This document shows, piece by piece, positions 44,120-64,000 of a stretch of DNA of 64,000 nt; position 1 is the stretch's first letter; each line of letters opens with the position of its first letter. The notes under the pieces were generated by a model. The model was not told where the DNA came from and ran no database searches. It saw nothing but the letters and a program-made list of their open reading frames with translations. The stretch covers positions 3,971,610-4,035,609 of the forward strand of contig CM022674.1 of NCBI GenBank assembly GCA_012295275.1, written 5' to 3'. The stretch is from Chrysomallon squamiferum (lineage: Eukaryota > Mollusca > Gastropoda > Neomphalida > Peltospiridae). The translations under genes and the position numbers were made by a program.

Positions 44120-44193
44120 AACTAAGATGAATTATGCTCAGAAGACTGGATCTAAAGACTGATATTGTGGAGGAAAGAACAGTCAGAAATAAA
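44120..44193 (+). terminator. Poly(A) signal of the secreted Cys-rich gene
   Basis: AATAAA at 44188-44193, 69 bases after the stop codon. Confidence 0.6.
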
Positions 44194-44257
44194 ATATAAA
44201 ATTTACAATTTACTTTTGTTTCTTTTTTCATTCATTAATTTGTTTAATTAGATACAA

Positions 44258-44312
<55 letters not shown>

Positions 44313-44731
44313 TTATTTGTCTGCTTCATTATTAATTTTATTACATTTTTAATGTAAACATTTCTATTCACTTACAAATATAAATGTGAATGTAAATATT
44401 TTGTTTTCTTTTTGCTTTTGTTTTGTTTTCTTTTTACTTTAAAAAAAAAATCAAAACAAAAAAACAACAACAACTTAGAAATAAATGTATCTACTAATAC
44501 AATAATAGACTCCATTTCTCAAACGGTTGAACCAATAATTCTAGTCCTAATTCAAGTTCGTGCCAGGAAATTGCATTTTATAGCATTATACGCATGCGTT
44601 ATTTGACCGGATCTGACCCTGGTTTCTAGGGTATTGTATACACAATGGCGGCCGAATATATACGAAGTCGTCTGCGATAAATAACGATGCTTACATTATC
44701 GATTTCTCGCTTGATCTGACTCTTGGTAACA
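44194..44731 (+). promoter_or_regulatory. Intergenic region and promoter of the SVBP-like gene, with uORF
   Basis: 44194-44580 is AT-rich with (ATT)n. 44625-44731 is a TATA-less promoter-like stretch with a YY1-type ACAATGGCGGCC at 44642-44653. The ATG in that motif opens a 12-codon upstream frame ending TAA at 44678-44680, before the main ATG at 44732. Such a uORF could lower translation of the main frame. Confidence 0.45.
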
Positions 44732-50273
<5,542 letters not shown>

Positions 50274-50643
50274 TGTTCTTTGGTTATTACCATTTTTACT
50301 TTTATTTTTCTTTCACTTACTTTCTGTGCCAAATATTTACTGTGTGCATTTGTAGATCTAGGCTTGGAATTCTCTCCCCTTTCTTCAACCTTTATATAAG
50401 CCTTTAATTTTATTAAATTAGAGATAAAAAAAATTAAAACCACATGCTGATGTGAAGCCCAAGAATTAGTATATTTGTTTAATTTCTAAAAAAAGCTGTT
50501 TGATTAAATAAGTGTTAATCAATTAATGATTTCTTTAAATGTTTTCATGAAAAAGGAAATGGGCTACTCACAGGCAGAAATTTGTTTCATATCATGCTAA
50601 AACCATTTTTTAATTCATGTTTCATCTGCTGATTTTCAATAAA
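50274..50643 (+). terminator. 3' UTR and poly(A) signal of the SVBP-like gene
   Basis: AATAAA at 50638-50643, 365 bases after the stop. Confidence 0.55.
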
Positions 50644-52325
<1,682 letters not shown>

Positions 52326-52942
52326 GGTACCTTGACTTGTTTTGTGTTGGTGTGTTGATGTGTTAATTTATGTTCTGTTTATATCTTCGTTTATTTTATA
52401 TTGTGTTGATGTGGTTAAATTTGGTGTCTTGTGCCAATATGGTCTTGTTTTTACTGTTATTTTTAAAAATAAAAATTTATCATCTACCATAGAAAACAAT
52501 GAATTATCAAACAACCTTTTATTTTTTTTTTTTTTAGTTGAGTAGACCTTGTTAAAAAAACAACAGAAAAACAAACAGTATTATGATCAGTAAATATAAA
52601 TTTTTCTCTGTTTATAGAATGCATGTTCATACGGTACCTTGACTTGTTTTGTGTTGGTGTGTTGATGTGTTAATTTATGTTCTGTTTATATCTTCGTTTA
52701 TTTTATATTGTGTTGATGTGGTTAAATTTGGTGTCTTGTGCCAATATGGTCTTGTTTTTACTGTTATTTTTAAAAATAAAAATTTATCATCTACCATAGA
52801 AAACAATGAATTATCAAACAACCTTTTATTTTTTTTTTTTTTTTAGTTGAGTAGACCTTGCCTTAAAAACAACAGAAAAACAAACAGTATTATGATCAGT
52901 AAATATAAATTTTTCTCTGTTTATAGAATGCATGTTCATACG
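52326..52942 (+). repeat. Tandem duplication, two 307-310 bp units
   Basis: Unit 1 (52326-52632) and unit 2 (52633-52942) both start GGTACCTTGACTTG. They differ mainly in T-run length and a few bases after AGACCTTG. Near identity suggests a recent duplication. Open frames inside each unit are the same AT-rich string, not evidence of a gene. Confidence 0.9.
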
Positions 52943-53717
52943 GTTACTTGGTATTTGTATCTGCAATGTTTTTATATTCATATATGAAAAAAAGTACAAT
53001 AATATGAGAAATATTGATGTTTACTTGTGAAATACTGAGGTTCATATTTGGTATTCATAAATGTGTTATTAATTTTATATGTGGAAGGTTGATGTTTGAA
53101 TATTAATTTCAAATATTGATATCAACATTTGTGAAATGGTGATGTTCCCTTCTTGATAGTGTTATATGATTTTTGCTGCCTATTTTGTGAAATGCTGATT
53201 TTCCTATGTAGAAATATGACCCTTATTAGTAATACATAATATTTTAAATGGGTGTTTGTAGGCTGAATGTAAGTATTAAGTTTTATATATCAGAAATTTA
53301 TATGCTGATAGTGCTTACCTCATGAATATGTAAATATTTTGAGTCTGTTTCTCTTTGTCTGTATGTGTGAACTGTATTTTGTCTAAAACAGGGCAATTGA
53401 AACGTTTATAAATATATTGCATTTTATATGTGTGAAAAATGTGGGTAACTTACTTTTTTAAACTTCACTTTTTTTTGTCAGTTTGTTTTTAAAAAATTTG
53501 TTCCAAGCATAACCTTTTTAAGTAACATAAAATAAAATGAAACTAACAGTATTAAAGTGTTATTTTAAAGACCAAAACATCAGCTTTGTTCACCAAACGT
53601 TGTTACAAAAGTAACGTCATTTTGTAAGCAATGCAGATGTTTTGGTACTGCTTTAAAAATATTTGTTAACTAAAATAAACATTTTAATAAAGTTAGGTTT
53701 TTTATTTAATTTTTGTT

Positions 53718-53758
<41 letters not shown>

Positions 53759-54946
53759 TTGAATAATATAAACTGCTGTTTTGTCTTGTTGGTATATTTC
53801 TGTTACAAAATCACTTGATAACTAATATAATAATTTGGTGTTCTCTGTTTAGTTACAACATTTGTAACTTATCTAATGTTTGTATGTTCAGTAAATATTT
53901 CAGTTATTAGAAAATTTGACAACAAAAGAACATATTCACCATGGACAAATTTTTATTGATATAAATATTTCGGCCATTGTTACGAAAATCATTTCGTGAA
54001 TAATTTAAACATTTTAACTTTGTTGTGAAAAAGTCTGTTAAATAATGTAAACATTTTGACAATGTTATGAAAATAATTTTGATAAATGTAAACATTTGGT
54101 TAATAATGGAAATAGTGTTTAAAAGGATTGGGATATTGTATTTTCAAGGTTAAGAATGAAACATAAAAAAAAAAATATTATTATTTATTTATGGTTAACT
54201 AATATAAGAATTCTTTTTTGAAAAAGAATATTTGATGTGTAATGAAAACATATTTACAGTGTTAAAGACTTGGCAAATATATTTTCAGGGCTGTTAAAGA
54301 GACATTAATTATTGTTATTGTATGTATTAAATAGAAGTTTTGTATTATTTATACAGCTGTGATAGTTGTGTTATGTGTGTGTGTATGTTAAACATAAAGG
54401 AGAGAAAAGAAGGATTCTAAAATGATGTTAAAATACATCTTTATTAAATGTGAAGTAAATAATATAATGTTGTGTTGTTTATTTTTAACGTCTGTATTAT
54501 TTAAAACTTATTAATTTACTTGCTTTTTTATTTTATTTTATTTTATTTTTAATTTTCAGCTTGTTTGTTTATTTATTTAATATTTATTTATTTACGTACT
54601 TAGTCCACTTTATTTATGTATGTTATTACTGAATGTTGTTGAAATTAATCTTTAATCTTAAAATAATAATTAAAGAAAGAAACAATTACACTTTAGTTCA
54701 GTAAATTTTTATGAAAGATATATTTGATATTATTTCATATTAAACTGATGTCACAATTTTTTTTTTCTTTCGTGAACAACCTTTCTTCTTAAAATGGAAA
54801 AAAAGAAAAGAGATGCCAAAACAGGTAAAAAAAAGAAATGAAAAAGACCAATTGATTATTTGGGCCTTGTATTGATATATCAAAAGAGAATCATGTATTT
54901 GTTTGTTTGTTAGTTTGTATACCAATTTATTTACTTACTTACTTAC

Positions 54947-54985
<39 letters not shown>

Positions 54986-55365
54986 TTTGTATTCGTGTTT
55001 GTTTATCTGTCGCTCTATTTATTTAATTTCGGCTAATGGCTGTTACAAAACGTTTAATCAGACTGTGTCTCCAGTACGAAAACGCCATCGTTGAGTTAAG
55101 AATTGTCTACGACATGACGTCATGACAATTAAACAACGAGTTAAAGAAGCAGCATTCCCTATTTTTTAAGTTTCATTAGGTAACTATTGTACAACTGTGA
55201 AAATAATTGATATATGTAGCAATCAAATAAAACAAATACAATTACAAACAAGCAATAAACGTTTAATCTGAAACCAAAAAAATTATAACAATTTTACAAT
55301 ACTAACAAAAAAAACCCACAAAAAAAACATTACACTTGCTAAATTGATATTAAAAAATATATATA
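52943..55365. other. Intergenic with a long imperfect palindrome
   Basis: 53560-53665 folds into an imperfect hairpin with arms of about 50 bases around the loop GTTAC-AAAA-GTAAC. CCAAAACATC in the left arm pairs with GATGTTTTGG in the right. (TA)n lies at 53721-53740 and (TTTA)n at 54947-54988. No gene. Confidence 0.5.
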
Positions 55366-55371
55366 TTTATT
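55366..55371 (-). terminator. Poly(A) signal of carbonic anhydrase
   Basis: AATAAA on the minus strand, about 196 bases beyond the carbonic anhydrase stop codon. Confidence 0.5.
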
Positions 55372-55566
55372 ATGGCCTTGGTCAAACTTCTGTAGACTTC
55401 TGAAAACGTAATTTATTATTACAAACTGTTTTCTTATCAGTTTTTTTTTTTTCATCTCTTTCTCTCTCTCTTCTCCGTACTCTACAATGTTGTCTCTGTC
55501 GCTATAGTTTTTAAATTCTGGTTAAATATTTAAACTGCGAAAAATTATTCAGGAATTTCCAGCAGC

Positions 55567-59356
<3,790 letters not shown>

Positions 59357-59468
59357 TGTTCCACAACAACTACAACACAGACGTTGCCTGGGTCACGTTT
59401 TAATGCGTTGAAATACCGGCGTTAGGTTTACTATCCAACGACAGCGTGATTTTTGTTCTGCCCGGGTA

Positions 59469-59475
59469 ATATATA
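59469..59475 (-). promoter_or_regulatory. Possible TATA element of carbonic anhydrase
   Basis: TATATAT on the minus strand, inside the near-palindrome GGGTATATATTACCC, about 113 bases before the ATG. Confidence 0.4.
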
Positions 59476-59784
59476 CCCGTGAACATTTTATACCGCCTAA
59501 ATATTTATCTCTTAAAAATAACTATGTACTTTTGCTGGACTATAACCATGTAATCTGTGTGTTTAGCTAGTCAGTTATTCATAATCCTTAATATCAGTTT
59601 TTTTTTAAATGTATTTAATTATACAGACGATTTATTTATTTACCTGGACTTAAATTTGTTTGTTTTTGTTTGCTTGCATGCTTGTTTATGATTATTTTTG
59701 TTCAGATGGGTTTTTTATTTCTTCAATTATTTCTTTGTTTTCATGTTTGTTTGTTTTTTATTTGTATGTTCAGATAGTAGAATC

Positions 59785-59818
<34 letters not shown>

Positions 59819-60638
59819 GTTAAATTTAAGTTCTGTAGAATGGACGAAATAGCTAGGGATATATACCTTGAAGCGCTGTACTCACGGGTTTTAAATACGC
59901 TGCATCAGTTTTTGGATTTTGTATATTTGTTATTTTAATAGTACAAAAGGAAGAAAGGAAGAGGAGTGAAAAGAAATCTGATTGGTTGAAATGATCTCTG
60001 CTGGATAAAAATAGAAACAGAGAAAAGAAGAATTTCATTGGCTATTTGAAATCTGTGTTTTTGCTAAACAGAACAAAATTGGCATCTGATTGATTAATGT
60101 AAAGAACTGTCCTTGATATTAAGGCATAATGACCAACAATAAATTTGTTTTGTATAAACCATTGTTGTCAGATAATTAGTGAGAATAAAAAGAAATTTAA
60201 ATTCAGAAAAGTAATAAAAAAATTGTTTTAAGAAAGAAACCTAAATAAATGAGAACACAGAAACAAAGAAAGAAACAATAAACGACTAACTAACTAAATA
60301 AATTAAAAGATAATTAACCAAATAAATAAATAAATAAATAAGTTAATAAATAAATAAATAAATACATTACAACACAAATAATTAAATAAATGAATAAACA
60401 GATAGCAACTAAGCAACACCGTTACATTACCACCACCAATAATATACTGGTTCTTTAAATATCATTTTAAAAAAGTAATCATTTTATTCTGGTACCAGTG
60501 TAAAAATATGTTTAAAATAGATGTATTTGCATACATACATTGCTCTTATTAGCGATAAATCTGTCAGTTCCTTTACAGCCATCACATATGGATGTTTGTC
60601 TCTGTAACACAGGGGTAAAAACCAACAATATGATATAT

Positions 60639-60698
<60 letters not shown>

Positions 60699-61282
60699 GT
60701 AGAAAGATAGATATGATATATATAGATAGATAGATAGATAGAAATATAGACAGATATGGTGCGTGTGTGGGCATGTGTAGATAAAATTATATAGATTATA
60801 GATATAGCAGTATTAAGTAAATAATTAAATGAATTAACAAAAGAGCATAATTAAAAGTAAAATGAATGTTTTTATAATGTTATGCTTTGTTATTGTTTAT
60901 TGCAATAACTTATACATATATAAAGAAATAAAGAAGGAAATAAAAGAAATAAAAGGGCTTGAAAAAATAAAGTTATATGGATTCCTGCATATAGAAACAC
61001 AAAAATAAAGACACTCAGTTACACAAAAACACACACACACATACATACATACATATATATTGTCATGTGTGTGTAATACATAGAAAAAACATATAGAAAA
61101 CCATATACAGACGTATATACATACAGACAGACAAGCGCACACACACTGTCACAAACTCACATATCTTTTTTAAATTTGATTCCTATTTACTTTTGCGGTT
61201 CATAAAAAATATATATTTAATATATGTTTTCTTTTTCCATTTTTCTTTTTAAATAAAAATAAAAATATTCATTAATTCATAC
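59476..61282. other. Intergenic with microsatellites
   Basis: Poly(A) at about 59787-59815, (AAAT)n near 60320-60365, and (GATA)n at 60640-60740. No gene is supported. Confidence 0.55.
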
Positions 61283-61333
61283 CTGCTTTGTCTTGTGATT
61301 GATCCTGGCCTAAGTTCGATGGAAAATTATCTC
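61283..61333 (-). other. Candidate 51-base exon upstream of carbonic anhydrase
   Basis: On the minus strand an acceptor AAGAATATACAG and a donor GTATGA bracket an open 51-base segment encoding DNFPSNLGQDQSQDKA. Both ends are phase 1, which would fit splicing to carbonic anhydrase exon 2. It could be an alternative upstream exon or chance. Confidence 0.2.
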
Positions 61334-62339
61334 CTGTATATTCTTAGTCACAAACTTAAGATCCACGGACTTAAAAGCTTATTCAGTTCACAGATCGTTG
61401 TTAAAGAGTTCAAGGTAATAACTTCAACTTCAACAATAAGAAGGAAAAAAAGTGAATAATAATAGTAATAAATAAATAAATAAGAGTTATTAGTGATGAT
61501 GATGATGATGAATGTAACATTGTGATTATTATTTATTAAAGCTGAAAAAGATATAGTGAGAAATATCAGTGTACTTTTACAGGCATGTTGATTTTAAAAA
61601 ACTAAAAAAACAAAAATAAAAAAAACAATGGAAAGCGAAGGTGACCAAAAAACACAATACGTAAGCTTTTTTTTTTTTTATCAGTGTAGAATTTTATTTT
61701 AACCTTTGACACGTTTAATTTTCCATTTACCAGTACAGACGTAGACCACTAACATTATATATCTAGTAGTTTGAATAGATTTCTCTGCCCTTGACCTAAA
61801 ATTATTTTGTGCCAACAGGTTAACGTTCCTGGAATTTGTGTCCCCGATTCTTCTTTGGTTTTATAATTACTGACAGTGAATTTATTTTGTGTTTGTATGT
61901 GGATGTGAGTGGATGGAGGTGAACGGGAGGAAGACGCTTTATAAACTACAAACAGTTAAAACTTCATTTAGTATTAAACTGACCAAAATGTCACGAAAAA
62001 CTGTAGAGGTTTTGTTGTCAATATTTTGTTCCAATTACAAAATTAATGTGATAGCTAATAACCGTTAACTAGTTAATGGCCTCCATTTTTATTATTTATT
62101 TAGCTGTTTATTTATTTATTTATTGTTATTTATTGTTATTTAATTTTGAAAATAATAATAATTTTTTATTTTTTTTTAAATTTATATGTTACCGTAGTCA
62201 CGTATAAAAATACCCTAAATCATGGCAGTTTTGCTAGACAGACATTTATTGTTCTTTTAAATCATGCAGCAGAATATAAATATGTCTTCTATTGATACCG
62301 ATCGTAATCCCCGGGTACGAACGTAAAAAAAAAAATCAT
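61334..62339. other. Intergenic, nothing recognised
   Basis: AT-rich unique sequence with short (TAAA)n and (GAT)n runs near 61470-61510. No gene or RNA is seen. Confidence 0.5.
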
Positions 62340-62379
62340 GTCTTCATGCACGGATCATAGAATGTTTCGTATTACGATA

Positions 62380-62930
62380 CAAGAGGTCACATGACTATAC
62401 CTACTATAGAGAGATCACCATATGATACGAAAATGACGTCACTATATGATAGGAAATGAAAATCACTAAATTACATGTGCAGGGGTCAAAGCAGGATACG
62501 ATTTACACTAGCAGAAAGGTCACGCTGTGATATATTTTGAAATTCAAGGGTCGCACTGGGTTTCGATAATCGAGGTCAAATGTGGCATATTTTGAAATAC
62601 AGAGGTCATTACATGATATGTATAACGATACAGAGGTCATTAAGGATACGTATTGCCCATCAGATATACTATATTGGGATAAAGAAGTAACAATATGATA
62701 CGTATTACATACAGAGATCATTTTAGATACATATTGCAATGCAGAAGTCAAAATATGATACGTACTATCATACACAGATAACAATATCATCCACAGGTCA
62801 CTGTCTTATATGTATGTTGATAGAGAGGTCCAATAATATAATGCGTATTAAGACACTGGTCAGTGTAATACATATACTAAACAACATGTGCTTAAATACA
62901 CAGCTCATTAATATTGTTACATAGATCACT
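62380..62930 (+). repeat. Degenerate array of about 30 bp units carrying AGGTCA half-sites
   Basis: Exact AGGTCA starts at 62384, 62517, 62573, 62603, 62634 and 62795. One-base variants (GGGTCA, AAGTCA, AGATCA, TGGTCA, AGCTCA) start at 62483, 62715, 62745, 62857, 62902 and 62923. Neighbouring sites are often 30-31 bases apart. Each unit also tends to include GATACGTATT or ATGATATG. AGGTCA is the nuclear-receptor half-site, and all copies face the same way. Whether it is a minisatellite or a response-element cluster is open. Confidence 0.6.
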
Positions 62931-63884
62931 GAGTGATGTATGCGTTTTTATAGAGTATTTTCGAATGATTCTATTGAAGAAACATAATCGTTTATATGTC
63001 ATGAATGATTCAAATGAATAAGGTGCATAAATATTTTCAAAGAACCCGTTACAGACTGATCAAAATCTTCGGTATGTATATTTCTGTGTATGAGAAGGTG
63101 TTTGAAAAAGATCCTTTATTGCTAACCGTTGAGAATAACCCATATGGTGTAGATATCCGGATTTCTGTCTCAAATCGAGGCTGTCAATACAATGTTCAGG
63201 ACTGATGTCAGTGGAATGTATCACTGTAACCTTCTTCTTGTTTCTGTTCTTTTGGGGGTTTTTTTGGTGAGTAAGCTGCACGTTGTAATTTTATTTGTTA
63301 AAACGTATCAGATGGCAAAGCTGCGCAGTGCACAGATGTGCTGGATACGTAACCAAATGGAACAGATGTTACTGTGTTTATGTAACACGAGTGACAAGTT
63401 CGTGTAACAACGGCTGATGGGGCTTGTTCGAATGACACCACGCTAGTGATCGGTGTATGACAAAACTCACACTTGAAACAACTAAAACAAAACCAAATAA
63501 AAACAAAATTAATGAAAAGGAATTGTAATAATAAAAGCAATGACGGTGTCTTCAACAGTATCATTGCAAATTATGAAAACGATCTCATAAACTACAGTAA
63601 CAACAGCAACAGCAACACAACAACTTAAAGTGTGTAAATAGTGACGTGACGAAATTGGGACAAAATATCAGCCTCCATGTTTTTGCAAGGTATTTGTTCA
63701 TTTATGGAAACAGTTTATTTTAATAAAGATTTTGACTTAAAAATAAATATTTCACGACTACGCCAGTTACAGCTGTTGTCAGAGATACAAAAAAGAGATA
63801 TTAATTTATCTAACAAAAAAAAAAAAAAAAAAAAAAAGTAAAATAAGAAACGAAAGATAAACGAAAATGTCAGAGGAATAAAAA

Positions 63885-63915
<31 letters not shown>

Positions 63916-64000
63916 CAAATTTAAAATATAGCAGAAAGTAAGATTACAAAGAAAAAAAAAATAATGTGGCTACAAAGATTGTAAAAGTATTATCTAAATT
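62931..64000. other. Intergenic at window end
   Basis: Unique AT-rich DNA with two long A tracts (about 63815-63837 and 63880-63907). Short open frames here have no recognisable domain, signal peptide or splice context. Confidence 0.5.

Noticed and set aside
52342-52846. Repeated frame beginning MCWCVDVLIYVLF in both tandem units
   Set aside because: AT-rich tandem duplication; no signal, domain or splice context supports a protein.
63005-63205. 66-codon frame near the window end
   Set aside because: No domain, signal peptide or conserved splice context.

Overview
This is an AT-rich, intron-containing animal genome window, crowded with microsatellites ((TTA/TAA)n, (GA)n, (CA)n, GATA-type). 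A chordin gene, a vanin/biotinidase-like amidohydrolase, a short-intron alpha carbonic anhydrase and spliced secreted-peptide genes indicate a bilaterian, most plausibly a mollusc such as a gastropod. That placement is inference from gene content and repeat style; nothing in the sequence proves a species. All similarities come from recognising motifs, with no database search.

Layout. 1-4,100 is a nest of local duplications around two opposed tRNA-Gly(GCC) genes, with truncated tRNA pieces at several junctions and the end of a hAT-like element at 1-97. 4,216-4,675 holds a tiny two-exon gene for a secreted Gly/Arg-rich cationic peptide. 4,875-14,208 carries four intact tRNA-Leu genes, one tRNA-Leu relic and a two-coding-exon vanin-like gene (6,947-9,153) whose catalytic Cys is Ser. 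14,209-19,000 has no confident gene but includes a CpG-rich block (16,690-17,060) and the chordin upstream region.

19,187-35,912 (+) is a 21-exon chordin gene: signal peptide, one VWC, four CHRD repeats, then four VWC domains (one more than in vertebrate chordin) and a basic tail. Its introns hold GC-richer blocks with clustered transcription-factor-like motifs. 37,277 is a fifth intact tRNA-Leu. 38,870-44,119 (+) is a seven-exon gene for an unrecognised secreted Cys-rich protein with internal repeats. 44,732-50,273 (+) is a five-exon gene for a basic coiled-coil protein ending in a motif like SVBP, the small vasohibin-binding protein. 55,567-59,356 (-) is a seven-exon cytosolic-type alpha carbonic anhydrase. 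The last 4.5 kb is gene-poor but holds a degenerate array of about 30 bp units carrying AGGTCA nuclear-receptor half-sites (62,380-62,930).

The genes do not form a pathway; this is an ordinary eukaryotic neighbourhood of independent genes. Two patterns cut across it: (TTA)n arrays on the coding strand sit against 3' splice sites in eight introns, and two genes each contain one intron whose canonical GT-AG splicing breaks the frame.
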